Position numbers and translations under genes: made by a program. A stretch of DNA of 64,000 nucleotides, from contig NZ_CP031733.1 of the NCBI RefSeq assembly GCF_003086355.1, forward strand, positions 2,108,001 through 2,172,000. Reading direction: 5' to 3'. Of this stretch, positions 9,182 to 17,315 are shown piece after piece (the first letter of the stretch is position 1; each line of letters opens with the position of its first letter). Below the pieces are notes generated by a model, which worked only from the letters and a program-made list of their open reading frames with translations, made no database searches and was not told the origin of the DNA. The DNA comes from Streptococcus chenjunshii (GTDB lineage: Bacteria; Bacillota; Bacilli; Lactobacillales; Streptococcaceae).

Positions 9182-12100
9182 GATTTCACAGCCTCCCGCC
9201 TCAGCTTATCTTCTAAACTTGGCAGCGATACATTTAGCACAATGACTGCAACAGCTAAAAGGAGGAGAATAAAGATGCTGCCCGCACTAACCATATTGCC
9301 TGCAAAGAGGTTAGCAAAGAGATTTTCGATATAAACCAAGAAATTCAGACGTTTAATAAGAGCCAGTCCTCCGTTGACAGCAACAGTTGTCCCAACAGCA
9401 CTCGTCATATAGATATAGCTTAAAAGCATAAAGAGCGCTAAGCCCATACCAACTGCGCGGAAATATTTAATCAGCAGATATTGACTCAAGACCAAAATCA
9501 AACTCAAAAGGATATTCAGAAAAATCCAAGCTGGCAGCCCCGAACGGATAATAGAAAGCTGCTGAGCAGAAACGGCCCCTAAAATAATTCCCAACAGTAA
9601 GGATAAGCCGATCAGCAGGCCGGCACTGATAAGATCGGCCTGATTCAGAGAACTGACCTTGTACTTGTCTTTTAGCCGCTGGAAAATATTTTGTGTTCCA
9701 AAAACATAAGCTGTAAATAAAGTGATAATTTCAATTAGCAGAATCCAAGTGAAAGGTCGGAGCACATCGGCAGTCGCCTGAGCAGACTGTGCCGATTTTT
9801 TAACCGGATTAGCCAGAAAACCAAGCAGTGCTTCATTAGCTACACCGTTGTTATAGGCATTATTAAAGACTTTAGAAAACGCATCAACAAAATCCCCATT
9901 AAGCTCCAGTTCATCGTCAAATTCTTTCATCAAATCATCGGCTGTCCGAGAAAGAGCCTGGCTGCTGGCTTGAGCTGCATCCACTTCATTTTTAAAGGTT
10001 TGGAAACTGTTGTTAACGCCCTGTGCACTGCTGACCCGCTGAGCGGATTCTGCCCGCATTGAGGCGCTGGCAGCCTGAAGACTTCTCAGCTGCTCTGCCC
10101 GTTCACTGTCCCAGTTTGAACCGGAAGCGGACGAAGTCCTTCCTGACGATTGACTGTTTCCGGTATTAGAAGAACCGCCTGGCTGTCCAGTGTCCAAATC
10201 ATTTTGAAGCTTTTCTGTTTTTGCAAGCAGGTCAGTGATTTGAGATGAGAGATTGGTCTGATTGCTTGTTAGAGCATCCAAATTTTTTTGCAGATCCTCT
10301 TTTGTCTTTTTAATTTCCGGCAAAGAAGTGCCATCAGCACCGCCGCCGTAAGCGACTGTTAGGCTGCTGGTAACTACTTCCCGCAAATAATCGCTGATAT
10401 CCATATCGAGAAAATCATTGAGCGACTTCTCTTTTCCTTCTGTAGTCAGCACAGCCGTTTCAATAACAGCATCTGCAGTGCTGTAGACATCTTTGACTTG
10501 CTGAACGAGTGCGCTGTAGTTTTCTACAGCTTTAACATAGTCATCATTGACATAAGGACTGAGATCAACGGGAATCGTTTGTTTGACTTCAGAACCCTTG
10601 TCAGGAGTAACAGTTATAACAATATTTTGCACAGCATCAAGATTAGCTGGTCTTTCTTTATAAGTATAGGATACTGAAATATTGTTGTTGCCGTCTGCCA
10701 AAGATGCACTTGAACCATCTCCGACTGCCTGCCCGTTGACTGCTATAGAAGTTACAGAAATAAGATTTTCCGGAAAATCAACACTTACGACTGCGGTGCC
10801 TGCATTACCGGCATTATCTGTCTGAATAATCCTGTAAGTCTCTTTTTTATAAGCCGCCGGAGTATTAACAGGAGCCTCCTCTTCTTGGTTAGGCGTTTGC
10901 GGTTCAGCCGGACTGTTCTCTTTAGCTTCCGCTTTTTCATCATCAGCATTGTTATTTGGTGCTTGATTTTCATCTGCTGCATCCAAGGCTGGATTATTAT
11001 AAACATAAACAGCCTGTCCGCTTTTGCCGTCAACAGAATTCTTTGCAGCCTGCTCCAAATCTGCCTTTGCCTGTTTAAGCCTATTACCAAGCTCCGAAGG
11101 CTGGTATTTATCATCACTGCCATAGTGCTCTTTGGCATAATCGGCATATTTAAATGATGCCTGATTATCATTCAATCCGCTTAAATCCTCTTTGAGACTG
11201 TCTGCATCAAGAGTTGGCAAGGTATTAATGACCTTTTGGACAGCCTCTTCTTTCGTTTCTATGCTGTCAAGGTAGTCCTTTTCACCCTTTTTCTCCAGAA
11301 AATCTCTGAGCGTAATAGACTCACCGGCTTTTTTGCCGTAATAAGCAGCTAATTTTTCAGCAATGCGGTCCCTAGCTGTTTTGGTTTCTTCACTGATTTC
11401 TGATTCAATGGTTTTTAATTCGCCTTCCAGAGAATCAATCTGTTTTTGCAAATCTTCTACCAGAAGATTATAAGATGGATCTGTCTCAATATCCGTTTCA
11501 GATGGACCGGTTATCTCGTTTTCTTCTTGCTTTTTCTCACCAAGCAGCTTCTGATTGGCCTGAATACTTTCTGATAATCTTTGCAGTTCAGCTCTCAACT
11601 CATCATTGGTCATAGCAAGCCCATTGTTTGCCGTATTTCCGGGAATAGAGCTGTCTGGCGAGGCGATCTGATCATCACCTGATGCAGCGGAAGAATCAGC
11701 TGGCCGCCTGCTCTCAGCGGCATTGGCACTGTTAACACTGTTATTATAGGAAGCATTAAGTGATTCCAACAGGCTCGTATTAGCCGAAAAAGAGGCGTCT
11801 GCCATACTGACTAAAGGTGAAAAGACATCTGGAAAACCAAGCACAGGTTGATAAAGTCTGTTATTATAGCTGCCGATATTGGCCGACTGCAGTTCTGAAA
11901 GAGCCAGCACATTTTGCTGAGCTGTATAGAGATTACCTAAAATACTGGCCATGTACATGTTGACCAGCTGGCTGTTCAAATCATCAACAATATCAGCACC
12001 GAGTTCGTTAGCTTTTGTTTCAAGCTGCCGATTGCCATTAGCATTGACTGTATAAGTTACTAAGGCCTGATTCGCTGTCAGACTGTCAATATCCAAAACT

Positions 12101-12435
12101 TTCCCCGAGAAATTACTAGGGATAACAACCATCAGCTGGTATCTGTTTGTTTCCAGACCGTTCTCAGCCGCCCCTCGGCTAGTTACAGTCCAGTTATTTG
12201 AATCATCCTTTTCCAGACTCTTAACATAGCTGGCCCCTAGCTGATAACGCTCTCCAGTTTGACTGACAACAGCCTGATCTTCATTGACCAGAGCAACATT
12301 CAGCTTATCTATCCGTTTGTTCTCCTGACTGCTGTTATTTTTTTGGACAGCAATGTTTAAAAGAAGGACAGCGCCCAGCATGGCAGCGATAAAAAGGAGA
12401 TATTTTCCATACTGTAAAAAATTATTAACTTTCAT
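9178..12435 (-). CDS. esaA: T7SS membrane protein EsaA
   Basis: The 1085-residue protein has an N-terminal helix (YLLFIAAMLGAVLLLNIAV), a very long extracellular region of about 850 residues with coiled-coil stretches and an Asn/Glu/Pro-rich insert near 480-520, and about five C-terminal transmembrane helices. That is the EsaA/YueB (phage-receptor-like) plan; EsaA is the surface-exposed T7SS component. It is the second gene of the operon, 71 bp after esxA. Confidence 0.93.
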   Translation of the reverse strand: MKVNNFLQYGKYLLFIAAMLGAVLLLNIAVQKNNSSQENKRIDKLNVALVNEDQAVVSQTGERYQLGASYVKSLEKDDSNNWTVTSRGAAENGLETNRYQLMVVIPSNFSGKVLDIDSLTANQALVTYTVNANGNRQLETKANELGADIVDDLNSQLVNMYMASILGNLYTAQQNVLALSELQSANIGSYNNRLYQPVLGFPDVFSPLVSMADASFSANTSLLESLNASYNNSVNSANAAESRRPADSSAASGDDQIASPDSSIPGNTANNGLAMTNDELRAELQRLSESIQANQKLLGEKKQEENEITGPSETDIETDPSYNLLVEDLQKQIDSLEGELKTIESEISEETKTARDRIAEKLAAYYGKKAGESITLRDFLEKKGEKDYLDSIETKEEAVQKVINTLPTLDADSLKEDLSGLNDNQASFKYADYAKEHYGSDDKYQPSELGNRLKQAKADLEQAAKNSVDGKSGQAVYVYNNPALDAADENQAPNNNADDEKAEAKENSPAEPQTPNQEEEAPVNTPAAYKKETYRIIQTDNAGNAGTAVVSVDFPENLISVTSIAVNGQAVGDGSSASLADGNNNISVSYTYKERPANLDAVQNIVITVTPDKGSEVKQTIPVDLSPYVNDDYVKAVENYSALVQQVKDVYSTADAVIETAVLTTEGKEKSLNDFLDMDISDYLREVVTSSLTVAYGGGADGTSLPEIKKTKEDLQKNLDALTSNQTNLSSQITDLLAKTEKLQNDLDTGQPGGSSNTGNSQSSGRTSSASGSNWDSERAEQLRSLQAASASMRAESAQRVSSAQGVNNSFQTFKNEVDAAQASSQALSRTADDLMKEFDDELELNGDFVDAFSKVFNNAYNNGVANEALLGFLANPVKKSAQSAQATADVLRPFTWILLIEIITLFTAYVFGTQNIFQRLKDKYKVSSLNQADLISAGLLIGLSLLLGIILGAVSAQQLSIIRSGLPAWIFLNILLSLILVLSQYLLIKYFRAVGMGLALFMLLSYIYMTSAVGTTVAVNGGLALIKRLNFLVYIENLFANLFAGNMVSAGSIFILLLLAVAVIVLNVSLPSLEDKLRREAVKS

Positions 12436-12459
12436 TTTGTTATTCCCTGATAAATAAGA

Positions 12460-12490
12460 AAGAGGAGGAAGTTTCCGCCTTCCCCCTCTT
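12460..12490 (-). terminator. Attenuator-like hairpin between esxA and esaA
   Basis: On the minus strand AAGAGGGGGAAG pairs with CTTCCTCCTCTT (one mismatch, 7-nt loop) and is followed by TCTTATTT. The broken U-tract suggests partial termination, which would let esxA be made in excess over the membrane components downstream. Confidence 0.6.
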
Positions 12491-12506
12491 ATGTTATAGT
12501 CAGAAA

Positions 12507-12797
12507 CTATTGACCAATTTTTGAAGCAATGTCTTGGTCTGTTTGTTCAATAGTATCAGCAACTGAATTCAGTTGTGTTTGAATATCTTCTAATAATTGC
12601 GAGAACTGCTTGATTTTAGGCGATAATTCATTGAATTGTACTTCAAAGCTGTCGAATGCTGAACCTGACCAGTTTTCGCTGATAACAGCCTGCTCATTTG
12701 TTAAAGTCGTTAAAATTTGGTCGATGTCGGTAGCACCTGTACCATATTTTTGTGAAGAAGTACGCAGTTCTTCAGGAGTCAGTTTAATTGTAGCCAT
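12507..12797 (-). CDS. esxA: WXG100 protein EsxA
   Basis: The 96-residue helical-hairpin protein has the WSG form of the WXG motif in the central turn (ENWSGSAFDSF, residues about 41-51). EsxA-type proteins are the hallmark secreted substrates and co-secretion partners of T7SS. AAGGAG lies a few bases upstream of the ATG. It is the first gene of the locus, with its own promoter and a following attenuator. Confidence 0.95.
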   Translation of the reverse strand: MATIKLTPEELRTSSQKYGTGATDIDQILTTLTNEQAVISENWSGSAFDSFEVQFNELSPKIKQFSQLLEDIQTQLNSVADTIEQTDQDIASKIGQ

Positions 12798-12836
12798 AAA
12801 GTAAAATCTCCTTTTCTTTATAAAAAATACACTCTC

Positions 12837-12864
12837 ATTATAACTTACTCAAAGCAAAAAACAA
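12837..12864 (-). promoter_or_regulatory. esxA promoter
   Basis: Read on the minus strand there is TTGTTT, 16 bp, then TATAAT (12837-12842), about 40 bp before the esxA start. A 10-bp perfect palindrome AAGTTAACTT (12878-12887) lies just upstream of the -35 and could be an operator. Confidence 0.7.
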
Positions 12865-13011
12865 GGCACTTTTCTTAAAGTTAACTTAAATAAAATACCT
12901 TTGTAAAAAAACCAAAAAAATTTTCTCTTTGTAATCAAAATCCAATTATTTTCTTATCACCCATGGTTGCTATAGCTGCTGAAAAAATCTTCAATATGCT
13001 ACTGGAAAACA

Positions 13012-13055
13012 AAAAACTACAGCCGATTCTATCGAAGAAATCAACTGCAGTTTTT
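13012..13055 (-). terminator. Displaced terminator of the tRNA-Ser transcript
   Basis: AAAAACTACAG (13012-13022) and CTGCAGTTTTT (13045-13055) form an inverted repeat with one wobble and inner pairing, followed on the minus strand by a T-run. No minus-strand gene now lies directly upstream on the host side. Before prophage integration the tRNA-Ser 3' end would have been about 16 bp away, so this was probably its terminator. The rest of 12,900-13,070 shows no gene. Confidence 0.65.
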
Positions 13056-13070
13056 CATATAATTTGAAAT

Positions 13071-13087
13071 AAGGAGAGGAGGGGATT
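13071..13087. repeat. attL core (17 bp)
   Basis: AAGGAGAGGAGGGGATT here is identical to 54324-54340 inside the tRNA-Ser 3' end. The match ends at both sides (T versus A at the left, T versus C at the right), fixing the core at 17 bp. Confidence 0.93.
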
Positions 13088-13183
13088 TTCTCGACTTTTT
13101 CAACTATTTTTATCTCCTCAAAATCCTTTCAGAACAACGTTTTTAATATTCATCAAAGGATAAAAGAAGATAGTTGGAATAGT

Positions 13184-13204
13184 TTTGGCGGGTGTTTGGC
13201 GGGT
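13184..13204 (+). repeat. Candidate integrase arm-type sites, left end
   Basis: Two direct copies of TTTGGCGGGT start 11 bp apart (13184 and 13195). A similar pair of CGGGTG motifs, also 11 bp apart, flanks the other prophage end. Paired direct repeats on each side of the core are typical arm-binding sites of tyrosine integrases with an N-terminal AP2-like domain. Confidence 0.6.
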
Positions 13205-13238
13205 AATAAAAAGAAACTTTGTTTTATAGGGCCTAGGT

Positions 13239-13832
13239 CTATTTTATTTTTAATAGCATAACACTTAAATTATTATCAGAAACATAATTTGGTATTTTTT
13301 GAAATCCAAAATTTGAGTAAAAACTTTCAAGATACTCTATATTTTCACACTCAAGCCAAACATACTTAGCTTTTATAATTCGTGAAGCTTCGATAACCTT
13401 GTTGTAAGCTAAAGTTAAAAGCTGTTCTCCAGTGATACCACCGTTTGAGATTGCTTCTTGTGAGTAGTTTTTTCCTAACTGTCCTATTAAATAACTTATT
13501 ACCTGATACTTATCTCCGATGAGCCGGCCAGAACTTTTCAATTTCTTTTGTTGTGTCTTACTTAAACGTTCAAAGTTCCTCTTATTCATAGTTAATGGTT
13601 TATTAGCCAATGAAAAGAAACCAAGTAAAACATTGGTTTCTTCATCAAAAACTAAATAAGTTGAAGCTATAGCTGTTTTTTCGAATTCTATAGCTTTTTG
13701 ATGCAAAAAGATTTCAACATCATGCCTCTCATCTCGTAATGAAATACTTTTAAAAGTCTTTAAAACAGCTTCCACCTTAGAAGCATCTAAAGCATCTAAC
13801 ATTTTTTCCAATGAAATAACATTGAACGCCAC
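13239..13832 (-). CDS. GNAT-fold acetyltransferase-like protein, prophage cargo
   Basis: The 197-residue protein has a GNAT-like pattern: a strand with STYLVFDEETNVLLGFFSLA, a helix region (GITGEQLLTLAYNKVIEAS), the strand KYVWLECENIEYLESFYSNF and the typical terminal segment GFQKIP. Substrate unknown. It directly follows a 56-residue protein (6-bp gap) and sits between the late-gene terminator and attL, a common site for cargo expressed in lysogens. A toxin role, as in GNAT toxin-antitoxin pairs, is possible but unproven. Confidence 0.6.
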   Translation of the reverse strand: MAFNVISLEKMLDALDASKVEAVLKTFKSISLRDERHDVEIFLHQKAIEFEKTAIASTYLVFDEETNVLLGFFSLANKPLTMNKRNFERLSKTQQKKLKSSGRLIGDKYQVISYLIGQLGKNYSQEAISNGGITGEQLLTLAYNKVIEASRIIKAKYVWLECENIEYLESFYSNFGFQKIPNYVSDNNLSVMLLKIK

Positions 13833-13838
13833 TAATTT

Positions 13839-14009
13839 CTATCCCTTGCTAAACATTCTTTTAATCTGTTGAGAGTCTTTGATGTCTCTAGCTTCTATAT
13901 TTTTTGCAAGCTTAACTTTCTTGTTGTTTTCAAGGGTTTTGATGAGATTGTTAGCAGACTTCCTGCTAAATGTTAAATTCATATCCATAGTGAAGGTTTT
14001 TGTAGCCAT
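13839..14009 (-). CDS. Small basic protein paired with the GNAT gene (antitoxin-like)
   Basis: The start at 14009 (MATKTFTMDMNLTFSRKSAN) is chosen because GGGGGGAG lies at proper distance; the longer open frame upstream has no ribosome binding site. The 56-residue protein is basic, with one amphipathic helix region (ANNLIKTLENNKKVK). Its promoter region has two direct 8-bp repeats overlapping the -10, fitting autoregulation. Size, order and operator suggest an antitoxin or DNA-binding partner; no family was recognised. Confidence 0.6.
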   Translation of the reverse strand: MATKTFTMDMNLTFSRKSANNLIKTLENNKKVKLAKNIEARDIKDSQQIKRMFSKG

Positions 14010-14046
14010 ACTAATACTCCCCCCCTTATAAATTTTCTGTAAAATA

Positions 14047-14068
14047 AGTATAACACACTTTAACACAC
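14047..14068 (-). promoter_or_regulatory. Promoter with direct-repeat operator for the 56-aa/GNAT pair
   Basis: A minus-strand -10 TATACT (14047-14052) overlaps the first of two direct repeats TAACACAC (plus strand, 14051-14058 and 14061-14068). The -35 is poor. Repeats over the -10 suggest repression by a gene product, plausibly the adjacent small protein. Confidence 0.5.
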
Positions 14069-14122
14069 AAAAGGTGATTTTTTTGTAAAAAAAGTACAAA
14101 AAAGTGTTAAAAAGCATAAAAA

Positions 14123-14150
14123 ACCGCTCATTTGATGAGCGGTCGTTTTT
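14123..14150. terminator. Terminator of the phage late operon (bidirectional)
   Basis: ACCGCTCAT and ATGAGCGGT pair perfectly across a 3-nt loop, with A-runs on the left and T-runs on the right, so it works on both strands. It lies downstream of the lysis genes. The stretch 14151-14253 has no gene. Confidence 0.88.
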
Positions 14151-14253
14151 GTTATAGACACAAAGCGACTACGCTTTTTAACGTCCAGCGATAAGACGGT
14201 AAGGAGATTACCTGCTTTCTTTTTTTATATTTTTTCGTCTGCTTGTAAGTGTC

Positions 14254-14913
14254 TTAGTTTAAAACAATGTTTTTATCTAAGCCACCAGGCAAAGCCGTTG
14301 AGCTAAACTGGTGCCAGATGATGTGCTGCTTGATGTGCTGCTTGATGTGCGTTAAACTGTATTGATTAAGCACTTTGTCTAAAACAGCGGTGTCACCTGT
14401 ACCGTACTCCGGATTATAGTCCATGGTGGCATAGCAAGCGATCCATAAAGCGCGTGGGTATTTATCCACTATCTGGTCTAAGTGTAGGTTAGCTACCGCG
14501 TACGGTATACCGGTATACAAGATAGGCGTATACCCTGCCTGCTTACAAGTGCCCATAAACTCTAGTACAGCGTTAGTGTTGGCTTGCTTATCACCGCTGG
14601 CGTGCTCCTCGTAGTCGCAAACTAGATATTTAACGTCAGTCTTAGGCATGTTTTTGATTAACCAGTCAGCCTCTCTTTTAGCTTGTGCTGTATCACCGCC
14701 GAACCACGCATAACTGTAATAGCCTAGTGCAGTACTAGTCTTTGTTTGCTGTTCCGCTGCACTTGATAAATAACTATCACCCTCTGTCAGCTTAATTACA
14801 GCCTTGTCTGTGCCGGCTTGTTGGCATATGCTTGTCAGGTCTGCCGGCTGATAGGCGGATACGTCGATAAAGTAATCGCCCTGTGACAGGGCGTCACTAC
14901 GAAAAAACCTCAC
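14254..14913 (-). CDS. GH25 lysozyme part of the phage endolysin (second half)
   Basis: The 219 residues form a GH25 muramidase domain: FIDVSAYQ with the first catalytic Asp, and CDYEEH carrying the Asp/Glu pair. The only start is a GTG at 14913 inside the preceding gene, and no Shine-Dalgarno sequence precedes it. The frame joins the CHAP gene exactly at a run of six T (14902-14907 region). One T fewer would fuse both into a CHAP-SH3-GH25 lysin of about 590 residues. So this is a frameshift-split lysin, a sequencing homopolymer error, or a product made by +1 slippage. Near the C-terminus a 12-bp unit is tandemly duplicated (HIKQHIKQ). Confidence 0.85.
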   Translation of the reverse strand: MRFFRSDALSQGDYFIDVSAYQPADLTSICQQAGTDKAVIKLTEGDSYLSSAAEQQTKTSTALGYYSYAWFGGDTAQAKREADWLIKNMPKTDVKYLVCDYEEHASGDKQANTNAVLEFMGTCKQAGYTPILYTGIPYAVANLHLDQIVDKYPRALWIACYATMDYNPEYGTGDTAVLDKVLNQYSLTHIKQHIKQHIIWHQFSSTALPGGLDKNIVLN

Positions 14914-16033
14914 CGTAAGTATCGCCGCCTTGCACCTTGGACGCTACATAAACAAGCTTATTATTGCGCATAAATGATACCCAGTAATAGCCGTCAGCCG
15001 TAGCCGATCCGACAATATCCACCGTTTCACCTGCCTGCAGAATAGCCACTTTGTTTGCCGTAATGCTTGCCGCTTCCCTGATGTTGAGGTTGACAGAGGC
15101 TTTAAAGGTTTGCTTATTGGCAATATCATTACCTTTCAGCGACCCGGCTAAATTAGGCAATTCTGCTGTTTTCGCTGTGTCTGTTTTGACGGTAGATTCT
15201 ACTTGATTAAGCTTGTTAGTGATAGCTGTTAGCTGTTTCTTGACATCACTAAACTGCGTATAACCGCCTTTTGTGTCTGTATTTAAGCCAGCAAATAATC
15301 TGCGGTAAGTTGGTGCTTGTGTTGAGTAAGTTTCCATGCGCATATCTTCACCGTAAGATTTACGGTAATTTTCCTGCACGTATTTGAGCTCCTCAGAGTT
15401 GTGCATACCAGTTACTGCGTTTGTCGCGGTGTTGTAGAGATACACAGCGCCTTTAACAAACTCATTGTCCCCCTCTTTTACACTAAATAGATGTGATCCA
15501 TACATTCCAGTTTTCTTTCCTTTCTTAACAGCGGTCTTTGTCGCTGTTGATGTCGTTTGTTGGTTAGTCAGCGGCAATCTAAACCAGCCTATAAGCGTTT
15601 GCTGCTCTATCCATGGACTGTAATTCATTGTTCCGTTAGCGTACAGCAAGCGTTGCTTTCGGCGTACCCAACCCCCATTAGTCAAAGCGTCTGCATTGCC
15701 ATCGACGTTTTGTTCCAATGTCACAGGCTGACCGCCTGCTGTTAAAAATATACCGGTATGGCCGTACGGGTGTCCATAGGTGCGCGTGACCCAAATGTCC
15801 CCAGGCTGTGGAGTGCCAGAGCCGTTGTAAAAGACTTGGAAGCCGTTAGCGCGTGCTTTAGCCAGTAGGTCAATAGCATTAGTATACGCTAGATTATACT
15901 TATTTCCGGTCGCCCACTGTGTTAAGTGATCGACAAAGGCCACGCACTGGCCACCATAAGGATTGGTGGCCACCGTGACTTTTCGGCCGGTTAACGATTG
16001 CGCATAATTTAAAAGTTGTTGCGTTGTTGCCAT
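14897..16033 (-). CDS. CHAP-SH3 part of the phage endolysin (first half)
   Basis: The 378-residue product has an N-terminal CHAP domain (residues about 1-150) with the catalytic Cys in GGQCVAFVDH and His in YGHTGIF. A linker follows, then an SH3-type wall-binding domain at about 310-370 (LNIREAASITANKVAILQAG). It would cleave peptidoglycan peptide bonds or act as amidase. It ends GEVFS-stop within a T6 run, 17 bp after the GTG of the GH25 frame; see the split-lysin finding. It follows the holin gene by 3 bp. Confidence 0.88.
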   Translation of the reverse strand: MATTQQLLNYAQSLTGRKVTVATNPYGGQCVAFVDHLTQWATGNKYNLAYTNAIDLLAKARANGFQVFYNGSGTPQPGDIWVTRTYGHPYGHTGIFLTAGGQPVTLEQNVDGNADALTNGGWVRRKQRLLYANGTMNYSPWIEQQTLIGWFRLPLTNQQTTSTATKTAVKKGKKTGMYGSHLFSVKEGDNEFVKGAVYLYNTATNAVTGMHNSEELKYVQENYRKSYGEDMRMETYSTQAPTYRRLFAGLNTDTKGGYTQFSDVKKQLTAITNKLNQVESTVKTDTAKTAELPNLAGSLKGNDIANKQTFKASVNLNIREAASITANKVAILQAGETVDIVGSATADGYYWVSFMRNNKLVYVASKVQGGDTYGEVFS

Positions 16034-16036
16034 GGA

Positions 16037-16378
16037 TTACCCCATGACAATATTGTCATCATTGCTTTCTGCGTGGTTAGTCGCTTGTGCTTCGTCTGTA
16101 CTTTTAGCAATTGCCTTGTGCACAACCTTTAAATCATTGAGATAGTGCTGCGCTTCTTGCGCTTCTGCAGTAAAGCTGTTGTTTTTCCACAGCGCGTAAA
16201 AGCCGGTAATAGCGATGTAAGCTGCGTTGACTAACTCTGTGATTTGGCTGTCATCAAACGCAATCACTTGTATGCCAAAGGCGTTTAAAAAGTAATTGAC
16301 CACACCTAAAGCTAACAATACTGTACGTGCCCAAGTGCCTGCGTTAACGTGTTTCAAATCGTTTAAAATTTTCTTCAT
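16037..16378 (-). CDS. Phage holin (SPP1 family)
   Basis: The 113-residue protein has a hydrophobic N-terminal helix (TWARTVLLALGVVNYFLNAFG), a second one (LVNAAYIAITGFYALWK) and the NNSFT motif followed by a charged tail, the pattern of SPP1-type holins. Holins open the membrane to let the lysin reach the wall. GGAGG precedes the ATG, and the endolysin follows directly. Confidence 0.85.
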   Translation of the reverse strand: MKKILNDLKHVNAGTWARTVLLALGVVNYFLNAFGIQVIAFDDSQITELVNAAYIAITGFYALWKNNSFTAEAQEAQHYLNDLKVVHKAIAKSTDEAQATNHAESNDDNIVMG

Positions 16379-16387
16379 GGGTTCCTC

Positions 16388-16684
16388 CTAAAGTCTGCTT
16401 TTGATTTCCTTGAGGTCGCTTTTTAGTTCGTTGACATTTTCAGATAAATTCTTAATCTGTTCAATCATGCCTAGCTGCATTTTGTGGTCTTCGTCGTGCT
16501 TGTCTAAACGCACAGTGTGCATGTCAATCATTTTTTCTTGAGACCGCTCCATTGCCTCAAGTTCTGTCAGCCGGTGCTCTAAGCTTGCTGTGTGCGCTTT
16601 TGTCACGCTAAAAAAGCCGGCTGCTGAAATAAAAACTGGGAAAAGCACTGTCATAATCCAGTGCATTAACTCTTTTTCTGGCAT
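16388..16684 (-). CDS. Holin-like/lysis accessory membrane protein with coiled coil
   Basis: The 98 residues comprise one N-terminal transmembrane helix (HWIMTVLFPVFISAAGFFSV) and a long C-terminal coiled coil (ASLEHRLTELEAMERSQEKM onward). This layout recurs in small proteins just before holins, such as XhlA-like proteins, though orientation differs from classical XhlA. The role is inferred from position. Confidence 0.6.
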   Translation of the reverse strand: MPEKELMHWIMTVLFPVFISAAGFFSVTKAHTASLEHRLTELEAMERSQEKMIDMHTVRLDKHDEDHKMQLGMIEQIKNLSENVNELKSDLKEIKSRL

Positions 16685-16692
16685 GGTACCTC

Positions 16693-16842
16693 CTAGTCTT
16701 CTTTTGTCAATTCAGCGAGCAATTCAGGGTCTTCTACAGCCAGTTCAAGCTGTTCATATACTTTTTTCTTGAGGGGCGCCGGTACCCGTTTGTAAGGCCA
16801 TTTGCCTGATAAAATGCTAATCACGTAAAGTTTAACCATCAT
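16693..16842 (-). CDS. Small CD1375-like phage protein
   Basis: The start at 16842 is preferred because GGAAGAAGGG precedes it; a longer frame reaching into the upstream gene has no such site. The 49-residue product (MMVKLYVISILSGKWPYKRV) resembles the short CD1375-type proteins found between the tail fibre and holin genes of Firmicutes phages. Function unknown. Confidence 0.6.
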   Translation of the reverse strand: MMVKLYVISILSGKWPYKRVPAPLKKKVYEQLELAVEDPELLAELTKED

Positions 16843-16888
16843 GTCAATCCCTTCTTCCTTTGTGTTTTTGATTTTAAGCCTTGCTTCT

Positions 16889-17293
16889 TTAAGCTTCGCT
16901 ATCCAGTAACTCAATGTCATCATCTGCAATCACTCCTTTTGTGTATAACTGCTCGACAATTTCCAGCAGCACCATTTGGGACGTTGTCGCCGTCTCCGTG
17001 ATGGCAGTCAAAGCGTCATCAACTTCTGCTAATTTAGCATTAGCTTTGTCAATGATTGTTTCTAGTTCTGTAAATTTCTCTGTTTCTGCGCGCGCTGGAA
17101 AGTTATCTTGATAGATTTGTTCCAGCGCTAAAGCTGTAAGCTCTGTATTGCTTAACTCTATTTTGTCCGGTGGCAGAAACACCGGATAAAAAGCACCGTC
17201 TGAATTGCCTAAAACAATTCTCGTGTGCTTAGCAGCGCCGCTATCATCATAATCAAGAGCTTTGCTGCGATACTCAAGTTTCATGCTTTTCAC
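16889..17293 (-). CDS. DUF1366-like phage protein
   Basis: The 134-residue protein starts with GTG preceded by AAAGGAGAG. The N-terminal half is beta-rich with KHTRIVLGNSDGAFYPVFLP, resembling the DUF1366 family found after tail fibre genes in streptococcal phages. The C-terminal half is helical (ELETIIDKANAKLAEVDDAL), suggesting a coiled coil. Function unknown; probably baseplate-associated by position. Confidence 0.6.
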   Translation of the reverse strand: MKSMKLEYRSKALDYDDSGAAKHTRIVLGNSDGAFYPVFLPPDKIELSNTELTALALEQIYQDNFPARAETEKFTELETIIDKANAKLAEVDDALTAITETATTSQMVLLEIVEQLYTKGVIADDDIELLDSEA

Positions 17294-17315
17294 CTGCTTT
17301 TCTCTCCTTTGCTAA

